Positions 17,747 through 27,428 of a DNA stretch of 64,000 nt are shown here, piece after piece. Under the pieces are notes generated by a model. The model did not search any database and had not been told where the DNA came from. It was given only the letters and a program-made list of their open reading frames with translations. The DNA is taken from positions 1,364,001 through 1,428,000 of the forward strand of contig CP017039.1 of NCBI GenBank assembly GCA_001717545.1, given 5' to 3'. The position numbers and the translations under genes were made by a program. The DNA is from Anaerolineaceae bacterium oral taxon 439. Lineage in GTDB: Bacteria; Chloroflexota; Anaerolineae; Anaerolineales; Anaerolineaceae. Every line of letters starts with the position of its first letter. Position 1 is the stretch's first letter.

Positions 17747-19297
17747 ATGAGCGAAGGACATACGCCGCCGCTGCTGGAGATGCAGCGGATTACGAAGCAG
17801 TTCGGCGCTTTTACCGCGATTCGGGATATTCATCTGACGCTGAACCGCGGCGAGACGCTGACGTTACTGGGCGAAAACGGCGCGGGAAAATCGACTTTGA
17901 TGAACGTTCTCTGCGGGCTGTACCGGCCGACGTCCGGCGAAATCCGAATGAACGGTCGGCAGGTGAAATTAACTTCGCCTGCCGACGCGGTCAGATACGG
18001 GATCGGCATGGTCCATCAGCATTTCATGCTGGTTGAGGCGTTTTCGGTCTTCCAGAATATTATTTTGGGCGTGACCGACGATAAGGCCGTCGTTATTAAC
18101 GAGGCGAAACTCCGAAGCGAAATTATGGCGCTGTCGGATCGGTACGGGCTGGATATCGAATTCGATAAGAAGATTAAAGAGATTTCCGTGGGGGCGCAGC
18201 AGCGCGTCGAAATTATCAAGACGCTTTGGCGCGGGAGCGAAATCCTGATTTTAGACGAGCCGACGGCGGTTCTGACTGATGAAGAAACGGTCGGGCTGTT
18301 CGGTATTATCCGCCGGCTGACCGCCGAAGGGAAGTCGGTGATCTTCATTTCGCACAAGATGCGCGAGGTCATGGAGATCAGCGACCGGATCATGGTCCTT
18401 CGCCATGGCGAGGTCGTCTCGACGGTTGGGCGCGGCGAGGCGGACGAAACCGAGCTTGCGGCGATGATGGTGGGGCATCGGCTGGTCGAGAAAAAGTACC
18501 CGAAGGTACAGTCCGTCGCGGACCTGCCGCCGGTGCTTTCGATTCAAAACGCGTCTTATCATGCGTTTTCGAAGCATAACGGGCTGCGCGGTCTTTCGCT
18601 GACGGTTGGACGCGGTGAAATCGTCGGTATCGCGGGCGTCGACGGAAACGGTCAGAGCGAATTGGCGCGGTTAGTTACCGGACTGATCGCGCCGGATTCA
18701 GGCGAGGTCGTTTTCCGGGGAAAAACGGTTGGTCTCTTCTCTCCCTGCGATTTTATCGCGCGGAATATTTCGCATGTTCCTGAGGATCGGAATAAGATGG
18801 GCCTGATCGGCGCGATGTCGATTCGAGAAAACCTGCTTCTGAAATCTGAATCGTCTCCTGAGTACGCGGGTCTCGGCGGTTTTTATCTCAGGAAGAAAGC
18901 GATATCGGCTCATGCGGATCAATTGCGCGAGAAATACGACGTTCGCTGCTTCTCGATCGATCAGCCGACCGGCCAGCTTTCTGGCGGCAATCAACAGAAG
19001 GTTATCCTTGCGCGCGAGCTGGAACGGAATCCTGATTTGCTGATCGCGGTTCATCCGATCCGTGGGCTGGATATCGGCGCGGCGCAGTTTATTCACGACT
19101 GCATTATCGCAGCGCGCGATCGTGGCTGCGGCGTGCTGCTGATATCGACGGACCTGAACGAGATTCTGGAGGTTTCGGATCGGATTGTCGTACTGTTTGA
19201 GGGCGAGGCGACCGGCGTTTTCAGCGGCGAGAATCCGCCGATCGAGGCGATCGCGGTCGCGATGAGCGGGAGAGAAAAGGAGATGGAAGGATGTTGA
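17747..19297 (+). CDS. Nucleoside ABC importer ATP-binding protein, second system
   Basis: This is a tandem ABC ATPase of 516 aa. Domain 1 has GENGAGKST, a VGAQQR signature region and ILILDEPTAVLT. Domain 2 has the atypical P-loop GVDGNGQSE, LSGGNQQK, and AVHPIRGLD in place of the usual PTRGLD, which suggests that the second site is mainly regulatory, as in RbsA relatives. GGAGGAG precedes the ATG by 7 nt. The last 7 nt overlap the start of the deaminase gene, tying transport to deamination. Confidence 0.88.
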   Translation: MSEGHTPPLLEMQRITKQFGAFTAIRDIHLTLNRGETLTLLGENGAGKSTLMNVLCGLYRPTSGEIRMNGRQVKLTSPADAVRYGIGMVHQHFMLVEAFSVFQNIILGVTDDKAVVINEAKLRSEIMALSDRYGLDIEFDKKIKEISVGAQQRVEIIKTLWRGSEILILDEPTAVLTDEETVGLFGIIRRLTAEGKSVIFISHKMREVMEISDRIMVLRHGEVVSTVGRGEADETELAAMMVGHRLVEKKYPKVQSVADLPPVLSIQNASYHAFSKHNGLRGLSLTVGRGEIVGIAGVDGNGQSELARLVTGLIAPDSGEVVFRGKTVGLFSPCDFIARNISHVPEDRNKMGLIGAMSIRENLLLKSESSPEYAGLGGFYLRKKAISAHADQLREKYDVRCFSIDQPTGQLSGGNQQKVILARELERNPDLLIAVHPIRGLDIGAAQFIHDCIIAARDRGCGVLLISTDLNEILEVSDRIVVLFEGEATGVFSGENPPIEAIAVAMSGREKEMEGC

Positions 19298-19836
19298 TTC
19301 GGAAGACGATCGAATGGCAGGAAACGGAAACGAAGTTATCTGATTTGAAGGCGTTCGAGGTGAAGCTGCTGAAACGGGCGATCGAGATTGCGCGGGAAGC
19401 GAAGGAACGCGGAAATCACCCATTCGGATGTCTCCTGGCCGACGCGCAGGGGAATATCCTGATGGAACAGGGGAACGAAGAGGTTACCGGAGACGGGAAC
19501 TGTACGGCGCACGCGGAAACGGAGCTGATGCGCCGCGCTTCGCAGCTCTACTCCAAAGACGAGATGGCGGAACTGACGATGTACAATGTCGCCGAGGCTT
19601 GCGCGATGTGTACCGGGGCGATGTACTGGGGAAATCTGGGACGGACGGTTTATATTTGCCGCGAATCGGAACTGAAACGGGTCACCGGCGACGATCCACG
19701 GAATCCGACGCTTGATCTGCCTTCGCGGGCGGTCATTGCCTGCGGTCAGAAACCGATGCGGATTGTCGGGCCGATTCTCGAGCTGGAACCCGATTTTTTA
19801 GCGTTGCACGAGGGGTACTGGACGCCGAGCGCGTAA
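19291..19836 (+). CDS. Nucleoside/nucleobase deaminase (CDA fold, guanine deaminase-like)
   Basis: This 181-aa zinc hydrolase belongs to the cytidine-deaminase-like superfamily. The His ligand and catalytic Glu lie in TAHAETELMRRA and the two Cys ligands in EACAMCTGAMYWGN. The usual Pro of the PCxxC motif is Ala here. NHPFGCLLAD (substrate loop) and FLALHEGYW (C-terminal loop) fit the guanine deaminase/tRNA adenosine deaminase branch. It overlaps the ATPase gene by 7 nt, so it most likely deaminates the imported compound, for example guanine to xanthine or a related purine. The extra N-terminal 25 residues are not part of the core. Confidence 0.8.
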   Translation: MLIRKTIEWQETETKLSDLKAFEVKLLKRAIEIAREAKERGNHPFGCLLADAQGNILMEQGNEEVTGDGNCTAHAETELMRRASQLYSKDEMAELTMYNVAEACAMCTGAMYWGNLGRTVYICRESELKRVTGDDPRNPTLDLPSRAVIACGQKPMRIVGPILELEPDFLALHEGYWTPSA

Positions 19837-19859
19837 TTGCGCCTTGGATCAGGTTTGCG

Positions 19860-19896
19860 AACCGCCGCGCTGTGGGATCCAGCGCGGCGGTTTTCC
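19860..19896 (+). terminator. Terminator after the deaminase gene
   Basis: A perfect 13-bp stem (19860-19872 and 19880-19892) with a 7-nt loop leads into a short T tract (19891-19894). It closes the second nucleoside operon and lies between convergent genes. Confidence 0.82.
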
Positions 19897-19964
19897 GTCA
19901 GATTGCGCGCCCGCCGCGTCCGAACGTTGCGGCGCCGTCTTGAAGTCGGCTGCGACTGAGCGCA

Positions 19965-21161
19965 TCATTCGCGGAAGGCGTAGCCGGCGGCGCGCAGCGC
20001 GCCGCAGATTTCAGCGAAGTGGTCATGGTTTCGGGTCTCGAGCGTCAGCCGCAGGTAACAGCCGTTGATATCGGTATGCTCGCCTCCATGCTCATGGTTG
20101 ACTTTGGTGACGTTCGCTCCATGATTGGCGATAATTTCGGCGACTTCCTTGAGCTGGCCGGGCTTATCGATGAGTTCGAGGCAGAGGTCGGAAATCCGCC
20201 CTGTCGTCAGGAGCGCGCGCGTGATGACGCGCGAAAGGATGGTGACGTCGATATTTCCACCGGAGACGATCGGAACGATTTTCTTTCCTTTTTCGGGGAT
20301 CTTATTGAAGAGGAGGGCGGCGACGCCGGTCGCGCCCGCGCCCTCGGCGACGACTTTCTCGTCTTCCATGAGTTTTAAAATCGCCGCGGCGATTTCGTCG
20401 TCGTTAACGGTGACGAGGTCGTCTAAAAACTGGCCGCAGATTTCATACGTCATTTCGCCGGGGCGTTTTACCGCGATCCCATCGGCGAAGGTTGTGACTT
20501 TGTCGGTCCGGGTCAGCGCGTGCTGATGGATCGAATCGAACATGGCGGAGGCGCCTTGCGCCTGAACGCCGTAGACGCGGACGTCCGGGTTCAGCTTCTT
20601 GATCGTGAAGGCGACGCCGGAGGCGAGCCCGCCCCCGCCGATCGGGACGATGACCGCGTCGACGTCATGCAGTTGGTCCAGGATTTCCAGCCCGATGGTG
20701 CCTTGTCCGGCGATGACGTCTTCGTCGTTAAACGGATGGATAAAAATCGCGCCGGTTTCTTCGACGGCCTGAATCGCGGCGCTGTAGGCGTCGTCGTAGA
20801 CGCCGTCGACAAGGACGACTTCCGCTCCGTAGCGTTTCGTGGCTTCGATTTTGGAGAGCGGGGCAGTGCTGGGGACGAAGATGCGCGCCTTGACGCCGTT
20901 GCGCGCCGCTGCGAGCGCGACGCCTTGCGCATGGTTCCCCGCCGAGCTGGCGATAATTCCGCGGCTCTTTTCTTCGTCCGAAAGACAGGAAACTTTATAA
21001 AACGAGCCGCGAATTTTGAAGGAACCGGTCACCTGGAGGTTTTCCGGTTTGAGGTATACCTGATTTTCGCCGCTCAGCGAGCGCGCCTGGATCAGGTCGG
21101 TTCGGCGAATGATCTTTTTTAATCGGTGATTTGCTTTATATATGTTGTCTAATGTCAGCAT
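19965..21161 (-). CDS. ilvA: Threonine ammonia-lyase with ACT domain
   Basis: This PLP enzyme deaminates threonine to 2-oxobutyrate. The PLP lysine is in TGSFKIRGSFYKV, the phosphate-related SSAGNHAQGVALAA follows, and the glycine loop PIGGGGLASGVAF lies near residue 180. A C-terminal ACT domain (about residues 325-398, CLELIDKPGQLKEVAEIIA) is of the single-ACT type found in short TdcB/IlvA proteins. Total 398 aa. Biosynthetic and catabolic roles cannot be separated; no ilv genes are adjacent. It is a monocistronic minus-strand gene with AAAGGCG before the ATG. Confidence 0.9.
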   Translation of the reverse strand: MLTLDNIYKANHRLKKIIRRTDLIQARSLSGENQVYLKPENLQVTGSFKIRGSFYKVSCLSDEEKSRGIIASSAGNHAQGVALAAARNGVKARIFVPSTAPLSKIEATKRYGAEVVLVDGVYDDAYSAAIQAVEETGAIFIHPFNDEDVIAGQGTIGLEILDQLHDVDAVIVPIGGGGLASGVAFTIKKLNPDVRVYGVQAQGASAMFDSIHQHALTRTDKVTTFADGIAVKRPGEMTYEICGQFLDDLVTVNDDEIAAAILKLMEDEKVVAEGAGATGVAALLFNKIPEKGKKIVPIVSGGNIDVTILSRVITRALLTTGRISDLCLELIDKPGQLKEVAEIIANHGANVTKVNHEHGGEHTDINGCYLRLTLETRNHDHFAEICGALRAAGYAFRE

Positions 21162-21279
21162 GCTGCGCCTTTTTCCGCTTCCGCGCGGCGTTTTTCGCTT
21201 TGCGGATGAATTCCGGTATCGGGTCCGACGGACAGGGAAAGTATACCGAAGAAACGGATCGTTTCAGCGGATCAGGGCG

Positions 21280-21312
21280 AAAAGAAATACCCGCGAATCT
21301 GATCGCGGGTAT
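21280..21312 (-). terminator. Terminator downstream of adhE
   Basis: On the minus strand a perfect 10-bp stem (21312-21303 with 21296-21287) and 6-nt loop are followed by TTCTTTT. It lies about 25 nt after the adhE stop. Confidence 0.85.
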
Positions 21313-21335
21313 CTTTCGGGTCGGTAAACCCGGCG

Positions 21336-23960
21336 TCAGGCGAAGTCGCCGTAGTACGCGCGGCGGTAAATATCTTCTAATTCGCTGATAAGCGGATAGC
21401 GCGGGTTCGCGCCGGTGCACTGGTCTTCGAAGGCGTTTTCCGACATTTTGCGGATAACCGCAAAGAATTCGGTTTCGTCGATTCCGGTGTCTTTCAGCGT
21501 TTCCGGGATTCCCAGTTTCCGGTTCATGTCGCGGATTTTCTCGATCAGCGCGGTGACAAGTTCTTCCGTAGTGTTCCCCTGAAGCCCGGAAACACGGGCA
21601 ATTTCGGCGTAGCGCTGATCCGCGATGAATTCGCTGTATTTCGGGAAGATCGTGAATTTAGTCGGTTTGGTCGCGTTGTAACGGATGACATGCGGGAGCA
21701 GGATCGCGTTGGCGCGGCCGTGGGCGATATGGAACTCGCCGCCGAGTTTATGCGCGAGCGAATGGGAGATGCCTAAGAACGCGTTGGTGAACGCCAGCCC
21801 GGCGATACAGGAAGCGTTATGCATTTTTTCGCGGGCGACCATGTCGTTCGCGTTGGCGAAAGAACGTTCAAGGTATTGCATAACGAGCTGAATCGCTTTC
21901 ATTGCCAGTCCGTCGGTGTAATCCGAAGCCAGGACCGAGACGTAGGCTTCGATCGCGTGCGTCAGGACGTCCATCCCGGTGTCGGCGGTGATGGATTTGG
22001 GCATGGTTTTGACGAATTGCGGGTCGATAATCGCAACGTCCGGCGTAAGTTCATAATCCGCAAGCGGGTACTTGATATTGCCGTTCTGCTTATCGGTAAT
22101 GACCGAGAAGGAGGTTACTTCGGAGCCGGTTCCGCTTGTCGTCGGGACGGCGACGAGCTTCGCTTTCTTCCCCAGGTTCGGGAAATGGAACGCGCGCTTG
22201 CGAATATCCATGAATTTCAGCTTGAGCCCGTCGAAGCTGGTCCCCGGGTTTTCGTAGAAAAGCCACATCCCTTTGGCGGCGTCGATCGCTGAACCGCCGC
22301 CGATCGCAATGATGACGTCCGGTTGGAACCGGTTCATTGCCGCGACGCCGCGATTGATCGTCTCGACGGACGGATCGGGTTCGACTTCGTTGAAGATTTC
22401 GAGCGCGACGTGAACTTCGCGTTTTCGCAGGTAGTAGATCGCCTTATCGACGTAGCCTAATTTACTGATGACCGGATCGGTGACGATAAAGACGCGGTTA
22501 AGATTCGGCATCTTCTCAAGGTACTGGATCGCATTGTATTCGAAGTACAGCTTCGGCGGAATTTTGAACCATTGCATATTGACTCTCCTGTGTGCAATGC
22601 GCTTTTTATTGATGAGATTGACGGTTGAAACGTTGGCGGTAGTCGAATTATGGCCGAACGAGCCACAGCCCAACGTCAGCGACGGGGTGTTGGTGTTATA
22701 AATGTCGCCGATCGCGCCCTGGGACGAGGGAGAATTGACGATAATCCGTCCGACTTTCATCTGTTTCCCGTATTGGACCGCGATTTCTTCGTCGTCGGTA
22801 TGGATGACGGCGGAATGGCCCAGACCGCCGAGCTCCAGCATGCGCTGCGCATAGGCGAATCCCTGTTCTGTGCTGTCGACGACGAAATAAGCGAGGACAG
22901 GGGACAGTTTTTCGAGGGAGAGCGGATATTCCAGGGATGGTTCCGGAAGCTTTGCCAGGAGGATTTTGGTGTTTTCTGGTACGGCGACGCCAGCGTCGCG
23001 AGCGATTACGTACGCGGGATGCCCCACGACGATCGGGTTGACCGCCATTTTGTCATAATTGATAACGTAGCGCGAAACCTTTTCGATTTCTTCGGCGTTC
23101 AGGAAGTAGCAGCTGTTCTCCGACATGAAGGTTTCGAATTCATCGGCGATTTCGTGGTCGACGATCACCGCCTGTTCCGAGGCGCAGATCATTCCGTTAT
23201 CAAACGTCTTGGACATCATCAGGTCGGTACAGGCGCGGCGGACGTTGACGTTTTTATGGATATAGCAGGGAACGTTCCCCGGCCCGACGCCAAGCGCGGG
23301 TTTCCCGCAGGAGTACGCGGCGCGAACCATGCCTGCGCCGCCGGTCGCGAGGATCAGCGAGACGCCCGGATGATTCATCAGTGCGTTCGTCGCTTCGAGC
23401 GAGGGGATCTCGATCCATTGGATACAGTATTCGGACGCGCCATGTTTGACGGCGGCGTCGCGTAAGATCTTCGCGGCTTCCATCGAGCATTTCTGCGCGG
23501 AGGGATGGAAACCGAAGATAATCGGATTCCGCGACTTGGCGCAGATCAGGCTCTTGAACATGGTTGTCGAAGTGGGGTTGGTAACAGGGGTGACGCCGGC
23601 GACGATTCCGACCGGTTCGGCGACCTCAACGTAACCTTCGTTTTCGTTTTCGTCAACGACGCCGACGGTTTTCTGATATTTGATGCTGTGCCAGATGTAT
23701 TCGGTCGCGAAGATATTCTTGATATCTTTGTCCTCGACGACGCCGCGGCCGGTTTCTTCGTAAGCCATCTTGGCGAGCGGGAAGTGCTGGTCAAGTCCGG
23801 CGAGGGTCATCGCGTGAACCATGGCGTCGATCTGTTCCTGTGTCATCGACATGTAGGTCTGGAGCGCGATTTCCGCGTTGGCGACGAGCCGATCGATCAT
23901 CGCCCGGACGTCGACGGTTTCAGCTTCGGTTTCACTTTTTTTTGTTTTCGTTTCAGCCAT
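21336..23960 (-). CDS. adhE: Bifunctional acetaldehyde-CoA/alcohol dehydrogenase
   Basis: AdhE reduces acetyl-CoA to acetaldehyde and then ethanol, re-oxidising NADH during fermentation; it forms cytoplasmic filaments. The N-terminal aldehyde dehydrogenase half (about 1-450) has the catalytic Cys in [13 protein letters not shown] and [13 protein letters not shown]. The C-terminal iron-type alcohol dehydrogenase half has [13 protein letters not shown] for NAD and the iron-binding His cluster in [20 protein letters not shown]. Length is standard (874 aa). AGGAGG lies 9 nt before the ATG. It indicates an ethanol-forming anaerobe and could also consume acetaldehyde from the aldolase at 36138. Confidence 0.97.
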   Translation of the reverse strand: MAETKTKKSETEAETVDVRAMIDRLVANAEIALQTYMSMTQEQIDAMVHAMTLAGLDQHFPLAKMAYEETGRGVVEDKDIKNIFATEYIWHSIKYQKTVGVVDENENEGYVEVAEPVGIVAGVTPVTNPTSTTMFKSLICAKSRNPIIFGFHPSAQKCSMEAAKILRDAAVKHGASEYCIQWIEIPSLEATNALMNHPGVSLILATGGAGMVRAAYSCGKPALGVGPGNVPCYIHKNVNVRRACTDLMMSKTFDNGMICASEQAVIVDHEIADEFETFMSENSCYFLNAEEIEKVSRYVINYDKMAVNPIVVGHPAYVIARDAGVAVPENTKILLAKLPEPSLEYPLSLEKLSPVLAYFVVDSTEQGFAYAQRMLELGGLGHSAVIHTDDEEIAVQYGKQMKVGRIIVNSPSSQGAIGDIYNTNTPSLTLGCGSFGHNSTTANVSTVNLINKKRIAHRRVNMQWFKIPPKLYFEYNAIQYLEKMPNLNRVFIVTDPVISKLGYVDKAIYYLRKREVHVALEIFNEVEPDPSVETINRGVAAMNRFQPDVIIAIGGGSAIDAAKGMWLFYENPGTSFDGLKLKFMDIRKRAFHFPNLGKKAKLVAVPTTSGTGSEVTSFSVITDKQNGNIKYPLADYELTPDVAIIDPQFVKTMPKSITADTGMDVLTHAIEAYVSVLASDYTDGLAMKAIQLVMQYLERSFANANDMVAREKMHNASCIAGLAFTNAFLGISHSLAHKLGGEFHIAHGRANAILLPHVIRYNATKPTKFTIFPKYSEFIADQRYAEIARVSGLQGNTTEELVTALIEKIRDMNRKLGIPETLKDTGIDETEFFAVIRKMSENAFEDQCTGANPRYPLISELEDIYRRAYYGDFA

Positions 23961-23998
23961 TTTCTTTAGCCTCCTGTTTTGCAGAATAACTATACCAC

Positions 23999-24022
23999 GT
24001 TATGTTCAAAGTTATGTTCAAA
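23999..24022. repeat. 12-bp tandem repeat in the adhE promoter region
   Basis: GTTATGTTCAAA occurs twice with no gap (23999-24010 and 24011-24022), 39 nt upstream of the adhE ATG. A Rex-like half-site (TTTCACAA at 24024-24031) follows. On the minus strand a TATAGT lies nearer the gene and could be the -10 box. A regulatory role is inference. Confidence 0.45.
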
Positions 24023-24149
24023 ATTTCACAAAGTTACCCGATTCTGTTACGAGAATATGATTTCTATTGTCGGATCAGTGCCGTTTGTCATGAGGTGTAG
24101 ACGGGATGTGGTGTGGTGTGCCCGGAAATTTCTCTGGCGTATATAAAAA

Positions 24150-24181
24150 ATCATCAAGGCATAGAAGAATGCCTTGATGAT
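24150..24181 (-). terminator. Terminator downstream of the S10 peptidase gene
   Basis: A perfect 13-bp stem (24150-24162 and 24169-24181) with a 6-nt loop is followed on the minus strand by TTTTTTAT. It lies 37 nt after the stop. Confidence 0.88.
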
Positions 24182-24217
24182 CTGTACTGAAACTGCAAAA
24201 TCGGGTAGGGTTACAGC

Positions 24218-25714
24218 TCAGGCGCTTTTCCCATCGAAGAATTCCTCCGCGTCCCGGCGGAATTTCACGAGCGACGGTCGATGAATATAGAGCATGTGCC
24301 CGGCTTCATAGTAGGTCATCGTCAGATTTTTCCGCAGCTCAGGCGTCAGGTTGAGATGATTGAAGACGAATTCAGCGGCGAAGAACGGAGTCGCCAGATC
24401 GTAATAACCGTTCAGGACCCACACGCGCATGAATTTATTCCGCACCATCGTATCATGCAGCATTTCTTCCAGCTGAACGTAGCGGTTCTGAAATTCCTTA
24501 TAGTCCCAGATTCGCCAGAGCGCGTTGGAAATATTATATTCCCGATCGGTCTTGAAATTCAGCTCACGGTTCAGGTAATCGTTGAGCGCGCCGGCAAAGA
24601 CGCCGCTGATCTCGCTGTCGGACGGATCGTAGCTGGGCGATTCGCCCGCGCCGTTCTTATCCGGCCCGATAAAACGGGCGTCGAAGCGTCCGATGACCTT
24701 TCCTTCGCCGCGGAGAAGCTCTTTCCCGAAATGGTCCATGCTGACGCGGAGGTTCGATTTCAGGATATAGTCGGCGGAAAGTCCGATCCATTCGGCTGTC
24801 TTTTCCGCGACGGCCCGTTTCTGTTCATCGCTGAGCCGGTCCCCGGCGAAAAGCGCGCTCATGTATTCGCTGGAGGCGAATTCGGAGGATCGCGCCGCGA
24901 CTTCTTTAAGCGTCAGCGAGCGGTATTTCTCCGCGATTTTCCCATGTTTCCATGCCGCGGTCGCGTAAGTCGGGAGGAACGTCACGTACGGCAGGTCGTT
25001 TCCATCGTAGAAATCAAGCGTCATGAAGTCGAGCGCGGTCGAGATCAGGATAATTCCGTTCAGGTACAGGCCATGTTTATCGGAAAGGTAATCGGCGAGG
25101 CCGGTTGCGCGCGTCGTTCCGTAGGATTCGCCGGCGATATATTTTGGCGAGCCCCAACGGCCGTTTTCAGCGATAAACGAGCGGATAAATTCGCCGACGG
25201 ATTCGATATCTTTTTTCCAGCCCCAAAAGTCCTTCGGCTTATCGCCGCTGACAGCGCGGGAGAAGCCGGTTCCGACGGGATCGATCATGACGAGATCGGT
25301 CCGGTCCAGGAGCGAGAATTCGTTGTCGACGAGCTTCGAGGGTGGAGGAAGCGGCGAACCGTCTTCGTTAAGCGCGACGCGCCGCGGTCCAAGGACGCCT
25401 AAATGGACCCATAGAGAAGGCGCGCCCGGGCCGCCGTTGAAGGCGAACGTAATCGGGCGCTCCCCGATATCTTTAACGTCTTTTTTTGTATAAGCCGTGT
25501 AGAAGATTTCGACGCGCGGTTTTTCGCCTTCATATACGTCTTTTTTATCGCCTTCGCCGAATTTTTCCTCGTTGAGAATATACGTTCCGGCTGTCGCGGT
25601 GTAAGCGATAGGTTTCCCTTGAATCGTGACGGTATGGTCAGTTTGAACGGTTTTGCTCTGCGGCGGGGTCGGAACCGGGGTCGCGTTCTCAGTGGTTTTG
25701 GTCTCTGTTGTCAT
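24218..25714 (-). CDS. Peptidase S10 (serine carboxypeptidase-like) family protein
   Basis: This 498-aa alpha/beta hydrolase has the S10 triad in order: nucleophile Ser in AGESYGTTRA, Asp in LNGYYDLATP, and His in YYEAGHMLYIH. The oxyanion and substrate segment NGGPGAPSLWVHLGVLGPRR is also clear. It should release C-terminal residues from peptides at acidic pH if active. The frame continues upstream, but the ATG at 25714 follows GAGAGGA and starts a Thr/Pro-rich tail. No signal peptide or membrane helix is visible, unusual for a family that is mostly secreted. A terminator follows; the gene stands alone. Confidence 0.85.
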   Translation of the reverse strand: MTTETKTTENATPVPTPPQSKTVQTDHTVTIQGKPIAYTATAGTYILNEEKFGEGDKKDVYEGEKPRVEIFYTAYTKKDVKDIGERPITFAFNGGPGAPSLWVHLGVLGPRRVALNEDGSPLPPPSKLVDNEFSLLDRTDLVMIDPVGTGFSRAVSGDKPKDFWGWKKDIESVGEFIRSFIAENGRWGSPKYIAGESYGTTRATGLADYLSDKHGLYLNGIILISTALDFMTLDFYDGNDLPYVTFLPTYATAAWKHGKIAEKYRSLTLKEVAARSSEFASSEYMSALFAGDRLSDEQKRAVAEKTAEWIGLSADYILKSNLRVSMDHFGKELLRGEGKVIGRFDARFIGPDKNGAGESPSYDPSDSEISGVFAGALNDYLNRELNFKTDREYNISNALWRIWDYKEFQNRYVQLEEMLHDTMVRNKFMRVWVLNGYYDLATPFFAAEFVFNHLNLTPELRKNLTMTYYEAGHMLYIHRPSLVKFRRDAEEFFDGKSA

Positions 25715-25860
25715 TCGATAAAAATCCTCTCTTTTCGTTGGTAGAAAGCCGGAAGATGAATCGTTTCCGGCGCACATCCGATGATCGTTGATGATACCCC
25801 ATTTCAGGTAAAATTGACAGGCGGTGATCGATGAGTCTTGGAATTGAGGGAGGTGCGAAG

Positions 25861-26412
25861 GTGGCGAATGGATGGGCCCGGGAAGTTATTGTCATGCCAT
25901 ACGATTCGGCCTGGGATCGGATGGCGGCGGCGGAAGCGGGCATGATCCGGAACGCGCTTGGCGAAGCGCTGCTTGATGTTAAGCATATCGGCAGCACGTC
26001 GGTTCCGGGTCTGAGCGCTAAGCCAATTTTAGATTTTCTCGGGATTGTTCGCGATCTTTCCGTTTTGGACGCGCGGGCGGAGGCTTTGGAGATGCTCGGC
26101 TATATGGCGATGGGGGAGAACGGGCTCCCGGGGCGGCGTTTCTTTAAAAAGGGCGAATCGCCGAGAACGCATCATCTTCATTTTTATCAGCGGGATAACG
26201 TTCGCGAGATTGAGCGTCATTTAGCGCTTCCGGCGTACCTGCGCGCGTATCAGGCTGAAGCGGAGGCGTACGGCGCGCTGAAGACGAAGCTGGCGGCGGC
26301 GTTTCCGCAGGATATTGAAGCGTATATGGCCGGGAAAAGCGCGTTTGTCAGGGAACTGGAGTCACGGGCGCTCCTCTGGCGGAAAGCCAACGGAACGGAT
26401 TACCGGATTTAA
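25861..26412 (+). CDS. GrpB/nucleotidyltransferase-like family protein
   Basis: This protein (about 183 aa) belongs to the GrpB (UPF0157) family of the nucleotidyltransferase fold. Characteristic are VMPYDSAWDRM at the start, HIGSTSVPGLSAKPILDFL (the Gly-Ser motif plus two acidic or polar positions) near 45, and HHLHFYQRDN near 115. Family members have no firmly established function. The frame opens at an ATG at 25831, but GGGAGG spaced 7 nt before the GTG at 25861 makes the latter more likely. It is the last gene of native base composition before the AT-rich island. Confidence 0.8.
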   Translation: MANGWAREVIVMPYDSAWDRMAAAEAGMIRNALGEALLDVKHIGSTSVPGLSAKPILDFLGIVRDLSVLDARAEALEMLGYMAMGENGLPGRRFFKKGESPRTHHLHFYQRDNVREIERHLALPAYLRAYQAEAEAYGALKTKLAAAFPQDIEAYMAGKSAFVRELESRALLWRKANGTDYRI

Positions 26413-26482
26413 TCCGCATGTGCTCTTCTTTTCCGCTGATGTTCCCCCTTTTCTTGAGTCATTTTCCGTTGTTATTGACACG

Positions 26483-27388
26483 TTATTCGCTTTCCGTTAG
26501 TCTCTGAACCGATGAGATATAATCGGAAGGCGACATTCCTACCATCACATGGAATTGCTTTGAAAAATGATGTATAGAGCTGTAGCATAGGAGATCTGCA
26601 ATTTCGGTAAAGGTCATATTTCGGCTTCGCATCAGGAACTTTGCTTCTTCAATACGTAGCTCTGTCAAATAGCGCATTACGCTTGTTCCCGTTTTCTGCC
26701 GAAACATTCGCTGCATTTGCGAGCTGCTGATGGCCGAATTGACACATATATCGTCCAAGGTGATTCTGTTTGTTAGGTTCTCTTTCATATACACAATAGC
26801 CCGCTGTACATAATCGTCAGCCAATTTCACCTGAGCATGCTCTGCCGCCTCTGCTTCACTGCGTACATCCTCATGCCTGTATAGCGAGATGAGCAACAGC
26901 TCCAGCGTATTCACCACAACCTGCTCCGCACCAAAAGGGGCGGAGCGGTCACGCTTAAGTTTGGGGACATTAGGATCGGCCAATGGCACTGAAAAGCATA
27001 ATCGTGATTCTTCCAGCAGACGGCTGATCTTTGCGCGCATTGGAGAACGTGTGTGAAAAAACGGATGTTCCTGAAAATGCTCCATCGCGGGACTCCCGCT
27101 TGCAAACGACACAACAAAAAGATTATGAGGAACAATATTGTTGGCGTAAAATGAATGAAACTCATTTGGTCTGTGTAGAAGCAAATCTCCGCGTTCCATG
27201 CGAATAGGGCGTTCCAACCGATCCGTCTCGACAATAATTTCCCCTCTATCGACATACAAAATTTCCCAAAAATTATGTCGTTCTCCTGAAAAATAATAAT
27301 TCTTAAAGTTTTCAAAATAATGTACTGTGTATAATTCCGTTACAACAATGGGTCGAATTGGTATAATACTAAAATACTTACGATGCAC
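26483..27388 (-). CDS. AraC-family regulator of the island sugar transporter
   Basis: This 301-aa transcription factor has an N-terminal cupin sensor (HNFWEILYVDRGEIIVE, ERGDLLLHRPNEFHSFYA). Its C-terminal double helix-turn-helix contains ITLDDICVNSAISSSQMQR and the second helix pair ending FSKQFHVMVGMSPSDY. GTG at 27388 is preceded by GGAGGAG at 8 nt; TTG at 27391 is an alternative. It is transcribed away from the ABC operon starting at 27546 and probably activates it in response to an imported sugar. Base composition is markedly richer in A+T than the genes to its left. Confidence 0.9.
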   Translation of the reverse strand: MHRKYFSIIPIRPIVVTELYTVHYFENFKNYYFSGERHNFWEILYVDRGEIIVETDRLERPIRMERGDLLLHRPNEFHSFYANNIVPHNLFVVSFASGSPAMEHFQEHPFFHTRSPMRAKISRLLEESRLCFSVPLADPNVPKLKRDRSAPFGAEQVVVNTLELLLISLYRHEDVRSEAEAAEHAQVKLADDYVQRAIVYMKENLTNRITLDDICVNSAISSSQMQRMFRQKTGTSVMRYLTELRIEEAKFLMRSRNMTFTEIADLLCYSSIHHFSKQFHVMVGMSPSDYISSVQRLTESE

Positions 27389-27428
27389 CAAAAAAGCTCC
27401 TCCCTTTTTCTTTTTATTATATAAAACT

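Noticed and set aside
24281-25402. Plus-strand open frame of 373 codons opposite the S10 peptidase
   Set aside because: Antisense shadow: no recognisable domain, while the minus strand has a complete catalytic triad.
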